Origin: Oceanospirillaceae bacterium
GTDB lineage: Bacteria > Pseudomonadota > Gammaproteobacteria > Pseudomonadales > Balneatricaceae
Direction: 5' to 3'
Length of the DNA: 14,666 bases
NCBI GenBank assembly: GCA_003523085.1
Contig: DPHD01000096.1
Span: 1 to 14,666, forward strand
Each line of letters begins with the position of its first letter. Positions within the stretch are counted from its first letter, which is position 1. A program made the position numbers and the translations under genes. The notes under the pieces are model-generated. The model was not told the DNA's origin, did no database searches, and saw nothing but the letters and a program-made list of their open reading frames with translations. Below are positions 6,761 to 13,959 of the stretch, one piece after another.

Positions 6761-8416
6761 GTGAGTCAAAAAAACATACTCTTTATTATGCTGGATCAGC
6801 TGCGAGCTGATGCTTTGTCCTGTTACGGCAACACTGTAGTCGATACTCCCAACATAGATCGTTTGGCGCACCAAGGTGTGCAGTTTAATCGCTGTTATAT
6901 TCAGGGCACCAGCTGCGGCAATTCCCGTGCCTCTTATTATACTGGCCGTCACGTACGCTCCCATGGGGCGAGTTGGAATGGTTGGCCCAATCGAGTGGAT
7001 GAACTGACACTGGCTGACCATTTAAATCCCTGCGGCATGAATACCTATCTGATGGGTAAAACCCACATGAAACCGGATGTGGCGGGCATGGCGCGCTTAG
7101 GTGTTGAACCGCAATCTGAATTAGGCCGCTTTTTGAGTAATGCAGGTTTTAGCCAAGGCGAACACGATGACGGATTACATACCGTGGGCGTGGCTGGTGG
7201 ATATGGAGGTGGTGGAGATCCGGCTTATTTCGACTACTTGCGAAAAAACGGTTACGCCGCCAAAAATCCTTGGGCGACGTGGGCTAACGCCGTAGAAGAT
7301 GAAAACGGCATATTGCGTAATGGCATGTATTTAAAACACGGTCATTTACCGGCCCGTGTCGATAAAGCCCATTCAGAAACCGCCTACACTACAGATCGAG
7401 CGATTGAAATGATCGCTCAATTTGGCCAACAAAATTGGTGTTTGAGTTTGTCCTACATTAAACCCCATTGGCCCTTGGCGGCGCCTGCGCCTTATCACCA
7501 AATGTACCGTGGTTTGGAGCTGCCTCAGGCCAATAAATGCAGCGCCCAAAAACAAAATGCGCATCCGATATACCAAGCCTTTATGGAGTTACCTCAGAGC
7601 CAAACCTATAGTAACGATCAATACCGCGAACACGCCTTACCTACCTATTATGGCTTAGTCAAAGAAATCGATGACAACTTGGGCCGTTTGTTTGCAAGCC
7701 TTGAGCAACAGGGCCAAAGCCAAAACACCATGATTGTACTCACTACAGACCATGGGGATTTTTTTGGTGACCATTGGTTAGCCGAGAAAGACCTATTCCA
7801 CGATGTAGTGACGCGGGTGCCTTTGTTAATTATGGACCCGAGCTCAGCCGCCAATGCCAGCCGTGGTACCCAGTGTGATGAAATGGTTTGCGCCATTGAC
7901 TTGATCCCTACCTTTGTGGAGTGGGCTGGTGGAGAGCCACAGTGGCAGTGGCTAGAGGGGCGATCTTTAGTGCCTGTTTTACACGCCTCATTAGACGCTC
8001 AAAAGGTCGATTTTGATCGCGATTGTGTGGTGTCTGAATGTGATTATGGGGTCATGAGGTTTGCTAAAGACTTAGGCCGTACGAGTTACAATGCACGCAT
8101 GACCATGTTGTTTGATGGGCGTTATAAATACGTTCACTGTTTGGGTTTTGATCCTATGTTATTTGATCTGCAGGAAGACCCTAATGAACACATGGATCTG
8201 GGCCGGGATACTGGCTACGGCGGCGTTAGGTCGCAACTCAGTGAACAAATGTTGGACTGGGGCGCTGGTTTGAAGAACCGGGTGACCGTGAGTCAGGAGA
8301 CGTTTAATCACCGTGCCAGTGGTGCTGCCGGCAAGGTGGGTATATTGATTGGTTATTGGCAGCAAGAGGACGTGCCTGTGGCCCTGCAGCTAGACCCAGA
8401 GGTGTCTGCTAGCTAA
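6761..8416 (+). CDS. Sulfatase of the formylglycine (S1) family, cytoplasmic
   Basis: This 551-residue sulfatase would cleave a sulfate ester. It lacks a signal peptide, so it likely acts on small imported products. The N-terminal metal site is IMLDQLRAD (Asp12, Gln13). The formylglycine motif is Cys52-G-N-Ser55-Arg56 in SCGNSRASYYTGRH, fitting C-x-x-S-R-x4-T-G but with Asn at the position usually held by Pro. A second metal cluster, TTDHGDFFGDHWLAEKDLFH, has Asp330 and His331. A C-terminal LFDLQEDPNEHMDLG is typical of the family. Start is GTG at 6761, with AAGGA at 6749-6753. No formylglycine-generating enzyme gene is in the window. The substrate cannot be read from sequence; nearby mannose and fructose genes hint at carbohydrate use. 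Confidence 0.92.
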   Translation: MSQKNILFIMLDQLRADALSCYGNTVVDTPNIDRLAHQGVQFNRCYIQGTSCGNSRASYYTGRHVRSHGASWNGWPNRVDELTLADHLNPCGMNTYLMGKTHMKPDVAGMARLGVEPQSELGRFLSNAGFSQGEHDDGLHTVGVAGGYGGGGDPAYFDYLRKNGYAAKNPWATWANAVEDENGILRNGMYLKHGHLPARVDKAHSETAYTTDRAIEMIAQFGQQNWCLSLSYIKPHWPLAAPAPYHQMYRGLELPQANKCSAQKQNAHPIYQAFMELPQSQTYSNDQYREHALPTYYGLVKEIDDNLGRLFASLEQQGQSQNTMIVLTTDHGDFFGDHWLAEKDLFHDVVTRVPLLIMDPSSAANASRGTQCDEMVCAIDLIPTFVEWAGGEPQWQWLEGRSLVPVLHASLDAQKVDFDRDCVVSECDYGVMRFAKDLGRTSYNARMTMLFDGRYKYVHCLGFDPMLFDLQEDPNEHMDLGRDTGYGGVRSQLSEQMLDWGAGLKNRVTVSQETFNHRASGAAGKVGILIGYWQQEDVPVALQLDPEVSAS

Positions 8417-8454
8417 GTTCCCACATGGCTACATGGTCACGCGGGAACTTAGCT
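8411..8454. terminator. 12-bp inverted repeat between convergent genes, possible bidirectional terminator
   Basis: AGCTAAGTTCCC (8411-8422) and GGGAACTTAGCT (8443-8454) form a perfect 12-bp stem with a 20-nt loop. The left arm contains the sulfatase stop codon, and the right arm ends 9 bp before the stop of the opposing gene. The loop carries a direct repeat of ACATGG. Neither strand has a T-run after the stem, so a textbook intrinsic terminator is not met. The position suggests 3'-end formation or mRNA protection for both genes. Confidence 0.5.
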
Positions 8455-8463
8455 GGTGGTAGG

Positions 8464-9594
8464 CTAACTGTTGACGCGTCGGCCGCGCCATGGGCTGATG
8501 GCGCCTACGCCAAACAAGGTGATGGCCATTGCCAGCCACCAACCTAATATGGGCACGCTGGTAATTAACGCTGCACACATCACCCCTAAGGTTACGGCTA
8601 ACACTATCGAAAGTAAGGAACTGGGTAATTCTCCCCGGGCCGCCAACCAAATACGCGCGCCGATAAAATAGCTGCCCATCCAATACCCTAAAAATACCAC
8701 CACTATGGTGACCACCACCAATAAGATGGACAGGGGAATACCAATAAACGTGAGGGCAGTGACAATAACGCTGCCGCTCAATAGCGATAACCCAAAGAAG
8801 CCATAACCGATAGAAGCCAGTACCGATTGCCAAGCACGAGCGTAGGCACTGCTGGTGAAGTTTTTGGCAATGATGACAATGAAACTAGTTAGTACCACCG
8901 CTACCAGCAGTTCGTAAAAAATACCTAAGCCCATGGTGCCCATGTGTTCGCCCACGGGTTCTACAAACTCTTGGTCTAGAAGTTGGCTGCTGGCGCGGTA
9001 AATAACGCGGTCTGGGCTGATAACGTGGCTAGGGATTTCAATATCGGCACTGCCGGCACCATAGAGTATTAAGTCGCCATCAATACGTGCATCAGGACCA
9101 AAGATTAAATGTTCTGCAGCCAATGCCGCGGTGCCAGCTACGGGGCCGTTGAGGTTAATACGCTCGCCTGCGTATTGCATATCACCACCTACGGAAGCGT
9201 TTATATCAATCGCCGATGCGGCACCCCTAAGGTCACCACCAATGGCTGCGTCTACGGCAATGGTTTGGCCCACAACGAAAGCGTCGCTGCCAATGCTTGC
9301 GGCAATCTCCACATGATCACCTGCGGCATAGAGGCTGTTACCAACGCTGGCGTCAATGCTCACGTCTGAGGCAATGACATGGGCGCTGCCGGTGATGGCG
9401 GAGTTAAGATCAAAGGTACGGCCTAGGCCAAACACATCATCCACCCCACGGTGACTCAGGGATATTTTGTCACCGGTGCTAATAAAATCGTTACCCAATA
9501 GGTCTGGGCTACCTTCTGCTGCGGCCCAACCCGGTGACAAACACATGGCTGCGGTCCACAACACCAGACAATATTGTTTTAACATGGCTTGCAT
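8464..9594 (-). CDS. Membrane protein with bactofilin-like periplasmic repeat domain
   Basis: The 376-residue product starts with a signal peptide (hydrophobic residues about 8-26, likely cleaved after AAA). About residues 60-185 show the short hydrophobic/Gly/Asp repeats of a right-handed beta-helix, such as SAITGSAHVIASDVSIDASV and GDLRGAASAIDINASVGGDM, resembling bactofilin-type polymer-forming domains. The C-terminal part, from about 220, has roughly four membrane-spanning segments separated by short charged loops and ends with a basic tail. Classical bactofilins are cytoplasmic and lack this membrane half, so this is a distinct architecture. GGAG (9601-9604) lies 6 nt before the ATG. Function is unknown; an envelope-associated scaffold is a guess. 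Confidence 0.75.
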   Translation of the reverse strand: MQAMLKQYCLVLWTAAMCLSPGWAAAEGSPDLLGNDFISTGDKISLSHRGVDDVFGLGRTFDLNSAITGSAHVIASDVSIDASVGNSLYAAGDHVEIAASIGSDAFVVGQTIAVDAAIGGDLRGAASAIDINASVGGDMQYAGERINLNGPVAGTAALAAEHLIFGPDARIDGDLILYGAGSADIEIPSHVISPDRVIYRASSQLLDQEFVEPVGEHMGTMGLGIFYELLVAVVLTSFIVIIAKNFTSSAYARAWQSVLASIGYGFFGLSLLSGSVIVTALTFIGIPLSILLVVVTIVVVFLGYWMGSYFIGARIWLAARGELPSSLLSIVLAVTLGVMCAALITSVPILGWWLAMAITLFGVGAISPWRGRRVNS

Positions 9595-9624
9595 ATCGTT
9601 CTCCCCGTTTATCCCATTGAGCGA

Positions 9625-9630
9625 ATTATA
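9625..9630 (-). promoter_or_regulatory. Perfect -10 box upstream of the bactofilin-like gene
   Basis: The minus strand reads TATAAT here, about 30 bp before the ATG at 9594, placing transcription start near 9617. No good -35 is visible at 16-18 bp (best candidates are CATGCA or ATGCAA), so the promoter may be activator-dependent. Confidence 0.4.
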
Positions 9631-9674
9631 GACTATGCGCCCAGTATTGCATGGGTGATTAAGTAGACAGATGA

Positions 9675-10886
9675 TTAGGGTTGTTCGTAGGTGCCATAGA
9701 TCTGCGTTGTAGCGTGGCGCTTATGCCAGCGCCCTAAGGCCATGACATCGGTAATCTTGTGCTGCTCATCTAAAACTACCATATCTGCGTCCTTGCCTGC
9801 TTGCAAGCGGCCTTTGTGGTGAAACTTGAGTAAATCGGCCACATTGGCCGTAAACGGGGCAAGGGCTTCACTCATAGGTACACCAGCGTGGAGAATGTCT
9901 TGCAATGTTTCTGGCAAAGTCGACGCGCAACCCACCCCCATGCGCTCCGGCTCACCTTCTTCGTTAAAGTGGGGTAAACAGCCACCACCATCAGAACTAA
10001 TGGTTAAACGATCGGCAGGATAGCCCGCTTCGCGGTAGCGTAAAAAGGCCTGCGCTGCCGAGTAGCCTGGTTCGCTATGGCCTGCTGGAAAGGCCGTTAC
10101 GTCTAATCGGACGCCAAGGTTAGCTAAGGGTAGGGCTTCTTCAAACAGGTTTTTGTTGCGGTTGATATGGGTGGGGTTAAATACCCGGGCCGGAATTTCA
10201 GATTGGTCTAATGCCTCGCGTACCAGTTGTAAACCGCGTTTGCCGTCGCCCATATGAATATGCAAAATGCCCGCTTTACCGGTCATTAATCCAGCCACGT
10301 GGGCTTCGCTTGCCACTCTTAAAAATTCGTCTAAGGTGGGTTGGCTAGAACGGTGATCACTGATGGCCAGTTCCCCCACACCAATCACTGGGTCGATAAA
10401 GGTAATGTCGCCACGGGCGCTGCCGGTAAGGGTAGTGAGTGGTAAATGGTAGCCGCCGGTATGGCACCAGGCCGACATGCCTTCTGCTCGCAAACCATAG
10501 GCTTGAGTCACCAGGGTTTGGGTATTACGTGTTAGGTCATCGGTGCCTAATACACCCACCACGCTGGTGACGCCAGACTGAGTGAACTGCGACAGAAATA
10601 CCGCAGGTACGCGACTAGCTGGCCCTGTTTCCCCGCCGCCGCCGGTAATGTGGGCATGGCCGTCAATAAAGCCTGGCACTAACGAAGCGCCTGCTAAGTC
10701 CACTTCTTCACAGTTCAATTTAGCGTCTATTTGCGGCGCATCAACACCAATATAAACAATTTTTTCGCCCGCTATTAAAAGGTGGCAAAGCCCCATAGGT
10801 TGGGGGGAAAAAACATTGGCATTAGCAATTAACGTTAACATGTATGGGTCTTTAATGAAGTGAATGAATAGGGTAAACCTTAGCAT
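9675..10886 (-). CDS. iadA: IadA-like isoaspartyl dipeptidase, amidohydrolase superfamily
   Basis: This metallo-peptidase of the amidohydrolase superfamily probably splits beta-aspartyl (isoaspartyl) dipeptides left from damaged protein. It follows E. coli IadA almost throughout: LVPGFIDGHAHITGGGGETGP with the HxH metal ligands (His77, His79), SGVTSVVGVLGTD, AISDHRSS, HIHMGDGKR, THINRN and SSDGGG. Where I recall E. coli having the carboxylated bridging Lys before CAISDHR, this protein has Glu172 (GELAISDHR). Start: ATG at 10886 has AAGG 6 nt upstream and is used here; an in-frame ATG at 10841 (MLTLIANANVF) fits the family's usual N-terminus better but has a weak ribosome-binding site. It is divergent from the fructokinase gene. 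Confidence 0.88.
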   Translation of the reverse strand: MLRFTLFIHFIKDPYMLTLIANANVFSPQPMGLCHLLIAGEKIVYIGVDAPQIDAKLNCEEVDLAGASLVPGFIDGHAHITGGGGETGPASRVPAVFLSQFTQSGVTSVVGVLGTDDLTRNTQTLVTQAYGLRAEGMSAWCHTGGYHLPLTTLTGSARGDITFIDPVIGVGELAISDHRSSQPTLDEFLRVASEAHVAGLMTGKAGILHIHMGDGKRGLQLVREALDQSEIPARVFNPTHINRNKNLFEEALPLANLGVRLDVTAFPAGHSEPGYSAAQAFLRYREAGYPADRLTISSDGGGCLPHFNEEGEPERMGVGCASTLPETLQDILHAGVPMSEALAPFTANVADLLKFHHKGRLQAGKDADMVVLDEQHKITDVMALGRWHKRHATTQIYGTYEQP

Positions 10887-10994
10887 GAATAACCTTATCT
10901 ATACGACTTATATCGCCTAGCCTAGAGCTAAGTAGTTGTTTTTTATACCCTTGGTAAGTTACTGTTAAGCTTGTATTGCCGTTAGGAAAAATCC

Positions 10995-11972
10995 ATGTTT
11001 AAAGTCATCTCGTTTGGAGAAGCGTTGGTCGATTTGTTGTCCAACAAGGTCAACAATGACTCGGCTGACGCGTTCGATAATAGCGCTGAATCGTTTGCTA
11101 AATTTCCTGGCGGTGCCCCTGCCAATGTTGCGGCAGCGGTATCTCGTTTGGGTGGTGATGCTTATTTTGCAGGTATGTTGGGTGATGACATGTTTGGCAA
11201 TTTTATTGCCCATTGTTTGTACCAAGAAGGCGTTAAGCTGGATTATCTCAGTCGTACCAAAGATGCTAAAACCGGTTTGGCATTTGTGTCATTAGATGCA
11301 GAGCGCGAGCGTAGTTTCGAATTTTACCGTCATCCATCGGCCGATATGTTATTCACCTCCGATCACTTTCCCAACCATTGTTTCGACGGTAATGGTATAT
11401 TTCATTTTTGTTCCAACACCCTCACTTGTGAAGGTTTGTATGACGCCACCCTGGTCGGTTTAAAACGGGCTAACGCGGCACAGTGGTTGTGCAGTTTTGA
11501 TGTTAACTTGCGGCTTAATCTATGGGCTAATATTGACCAAGCCATGCCCGCCATTTGGCAGTGTTTTGACTATGCCGATCTAGTGAAAATGAGTTTGGAA
11601 GAATTAGAGTTTGTGGCAGGCGATGAAACACACGAGACGACCCTAGCTAACATTATGGCAGCGGGTGTCAAACTCATCATTATTACCGACGGTGGTCACC
11701 CCTTACGGTATTTCAGTGCCCAGGGACACGGTGAAATGGTGCCCTTAAAAGTGCAAATGGTGGATGCCACTGCGGCCGGTGACGCTTTTGTAGGGGGCTT
11801 GTTATTCTCCCTTGCCGAACAAGAGGTTACACCAGCCGATTTTGAAGCATTTATAACTAACTCAGCCCAACTGGAAACCAGTGTTCGCTTTGCTAGTGCC
11901 TGTGGTGCATATGCAGTACAGCGTCAGGGAGCGATTAGTTCGTTACCTCGGCTAGGGGATGTAGTCCCATGA
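10995..11972 (+). CDS. PfkB/ribokinase-family sugar kinase, probable fructokinase
   Basis: This 325-residue kinase would transfer phosphate from ATP to a sugar, most likely fructose to fructose-6-phosphate. The N-terminal sugar site has SFGEALVDLL and the PfkB signature FPGGAPANVAAAVSRLGG (Gly39-Asn44). The C-terminal signature DATAAGDAFVGGLL carries the anion hole and the catalytic base Asp263. FDVNLRLNLW matches the fructokinase version of the mid-domain motif. AGGA at 10984-10987 lies 7 nt before the ATG. The stop overlaps the isomerase start by 4 bp (ATGA), so the two are co-translated. That partner makes fructose the likeliest substrate; other furanose or keto sugars cannot be excluded by sequence alone. 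Confidence 0.88.
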   Translation: MFKVISFGEALVDLLSNKVNNDSADAFDNSAESFAKFPGGAPANVAAAVSRLGGDAYFAGMLGDDMFGNFIAHCLYQEGVKLDYLSRTKDAKTGLAFVSLDAERERSFEFYRHPSADMLFTSDHFPNHCFDGNGIFHFCSNTLTCEGLYDATLVGLKRANAAQWLCSFDVNLRLNLWANIDQAMPAIWQCFDYADLVKMSLEELEFVAGDETHETTLANIMAAGVKLIIITDGGHPLRYFSAQGHGEMVPLKVQMVDATAAGDAFVGGLLFSLAEQEVTPADFEAFITNSAQLETSVRFASACGAYAVQRQGAISSLPRLGDVVP

Positions 11973-13171
11973 ATAAAGTACCGGTCCCCGAGTTCAGAAG
12001 CGCTACTTTTCTCACCCAGCATATCCAAACCACCATGGACTTATACCACCCGCGGGCTATCGACCCCCAGGGTGGGTTTTTCCATTTTTATCGTGATGAT
12101 GGCACTGTTTATGATGCCAGCACTCGCCATTTGGTAAGTAGCACACGCTTTATTTTTAACTATTGCGAAGCCGCTCGTCAGTTTGATAATGAACAATACC
12201 TTGATGCCGCACGCCATGGCTTAAATTATTTGCGTTCAAGCCATTTGAACTCAACCACCGGTGGCTATGCCTGGTTAATCGAAGCGGGTAAGCCTGTTGA
12301 CCAAACTAACCACTGTTACGGCTTGGCATTTGTTTTATTGGCCTACTCGTCTGCTGTAAAAGCCGGCATCACCGAAGCTAGTCCTTGGTTGCGTCAAACC
12401 TTTGAGTTGATGGAACAGCACTTTTGGTCGGCGTCTGATGGTTTGTATGCCGACGAAGCCAGTGCAGATTGGCAGCAGCTGTCGCCTTACCGCGGGCAAA
12501 ACGCCAATATGCATACTTGTGAAGCCCTTATTGCTGCCTATCAAGCCACCGCAGAACAATGCTACTTGGAGCGGGCCTTGTTGCTAGCCCGCAATATTTG
12601 TGTGCGCCAGACTCAAACCACACAAGGTCAAATTTGGGAACACTACGACCTGGCTTGGCAGGTGGATTGGCAGTACAGCAAAGATGACCCGCAAAACCTG
12701 TTTCGGCCTTGGGGTTATCAACCTGGGCATTTCACAGAGTGGGCTAAGCTATTGCTCATATTAGACCGCTATCAACCCCAAACATGGTTAGTTCAAACCG
12801 CTCAATCACTGTTTGATCAAGCCTTAGACAAAGCCTGGGATCAACAACACGGCGGCATCTGTTATGGCTTTGCGCCCAATGGTGAAATCTGCGATGGCGA
12901 TAAATATTTTTGGGTACAGGCGGAATCTATGGCGGCAGCCGCTTTGTTGGCAGAAAAAACCGGCGAACAGCGCTACTGGGACTGGTATGACAAATTGTGG
13001 GCCTACGCTTGGGAGCATTTCATTGACCATCAATATGGCGCTTGGTACCGGATTCTCAGTCGTAATAACACCAAATACGACGACCTAAAAAGCCCTGCGG
13101 GAAAAACCGACTACCACACTATGGGCGCTTGTTATGAAGTGATTAATAATTGCCGATTGATGGGCGACTAA
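11969..13171 (+). CDS. AGE-superfamily sugar isomerase, probable mannose isomerase
   Basis: This 400-residue (alpha/alpha)6-barrel enzyme belongs to the N-acylglucosamine 2-epimerase superfamily. Pocket residues visible by comparison with YihS-type members are Arg53-His54 and Arg60 in STRHLVSSTRF, His182 in NANMHTCEA, His254 and Glu257 in PGHFTEW, and His383 in KTDYHTMGACYE. The CEA/PGHFTEW pattern and the length fit mannose-fructose isomerases as well as glucose-mannose or N-acetylglucosamine epimerases. Coupling with a fructokinase (4-bp overlap) favours mannose to fructose, giving a route to fructose-6-phosphate that bypasses mannose-6-phosphate. No transporter gene is nearby. The subtype assignment is inference; the superfamily is secure. 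Confidence 0.85.
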   Translation: MNKVPVPEFRSATFLTQHIQTTMDLYHPRAIDPQGGFFHFYRDDGTVYDASTRHLVSSTRFIFNYCEAARQFDNEQYLDAARHGLNYLRSSHLNSTTGGYAWLIEAGKPVDQTNHCYGLAFVLLAYSSAVKAGITEASPWLRQTFELMEQHFWSASDGLYADEASADWQQLSPYRGQNANMHTCEALIAAYQATAEQCYLERALLLARNICVRQTQTTQGQIWEHYDLAWQVDWQYSKDDPQNLFRPWGYQPGHFTEWAKLLLILDRYQPQTWLVQTAQSLFDQALDKAWDQQHGGICYGFAPNGEICDGDKYFWVQAESMAAAALLAEKTGEQRYWDWYDKLWAYAWEHFIDHQYGAWYRILSRNNTKYDDLKSPAGKTDYHTMGACYEVINNCRLMGD

Positions 13172-13241
13172 TTGCAATTTTCTCATTAGTGGATCATTAT
13201 CGCGCGAGGTAGTTTACTTATGGTCTTAGATAGACAGTTTT

Positions 13242-13247
13242 AGGAGG
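13242..13247 (+). promoter_or_regulatory. Consensus Shine-Dalgarno for the dioxygenase gene
   Basis: A perfect AGGAGG sits 4 nt before the ATG at 13252. It is the strongest ribosome-binding site in the window. With the 80-bp gap after the isomerase gene it suggests independent translation of this gene; no convincing sigma-70 promoter was found in the gap. Confidence 0.6.
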
Positions 13248-13251
13248 TTTT

Positions 13252-13956
13252 ATGTCGCCCATTGGCTCCACTAAAATTGATGCCGAGCAAATGCAAACTT
13301 GGCTCCAAAGCCCCTACGATACTGAGTCGGTGGCTAGTTTTAAGGCCGGTCCAGGCATTCAAAAGCTGCAGCTTAAGTTTGATATCGACAAGTTGCAGCA
13401 GTGTTATCGTCAACTGCAGCATCAGCTAGAAGACCTAGGTTCGGGTTTTCATGTGATGGCGCTGACTCGTCGCCCAGGCGTGGAGAAACCTACAGCAGAA
13501 GACAACTGCGGCCGTTTTTGGACTCGGGTCGATGATAGTTACACCGAAGTCCCTCGCGATGTGATGGTGGACGAAGCGGCTTACAGTGAATTTAACCCTC
13601 TGTTTGCCGACACTTATCTAGCCGAAGTTTATGCACAATTGACAGCTCGATTCCCTATCGGACGCATGCGGGTACTAGGCAAAGACCCCTACAACTGCAA
13701 TTCTTGGCACCGCGATCCAGAGCCGCGCCTACACATTCCTATTCTCACTAACCCCGGTTCCTTGTTTATCGTTAACCATCATTGCACTCACTTGCCCGCT
13801 GATGGTTCAGTTTATTTCACGGATACACGGGGCTATCACACGGCCCTTAATGGTGGTGAAGATTCTCGGGTCCACATTGTGGCGGCCCTTCCATACGCTG
13901 GGCAACAGGTCAGCGATGCTCAAGTACTCGCAACATCATTATCAAATAAGGACTAA
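13252..13956 (+). CDS. Aspartyl/asparaginyl beta-hydroxylase-like 2-oxoglutarate/Fe(II) dioxygenase
   Basis: The 234-residue protein ends in a jelly-roll domain typical of aspartyl/asparaginyl beta-hydroxylase-like oxygenases. The iron ligands are predicted as His153 and Asp155 in SWHRDPEPRLHIPI and His196 in TRGYHTALNGG. Arg206 in DSRVHIVAALPY would hold 2-oxoglutarate. LPADGSVYFTDTRGYH matches the family's pattern before the distal His. The first about 130 residues are not recognisable by eye. There is no signal peptide. It lies 3 bp upstream of an L-threonine aldolase gene, an enzyme of beta-hydroxy amino acids, so hydroxylation of a free amino acid is an attractive but untested idea. A protein or peptide substrate is equally possible. 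Confidence 0.78.
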   Translation: MSPIGSTKIDAEQMQTWLQSPYDTESVASFKAGPGIQKLQLKFDIDKLQQCYRQLQHQLEDLGSGFHVMALTRRPGVEKPTAEDNCGRFWTRVDDSYTEVPRDVMVDEAAYSEFNPLFADTYLAEVYAQLTARFPIGRMRVLGKDPYNCNSWHRDPEPRLHIPILTNPGSLFIVNHHCTHLPADGSVYFTDTRGYHTALNGGEDSRVHIVAALPYAGQQVSDAQVLATSLSNKD

Positions 13957-13959
13957 ACC

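Noticed and set aside
10887..10994. Promoters and operators in the divergent iadA/fructokinase gap
   Set aside because: The best plus-strand boxes (TTGGTA and TATTGC at 17 bp) match consensus poorly and no clear palindrome was seen, so nothing is annotated.
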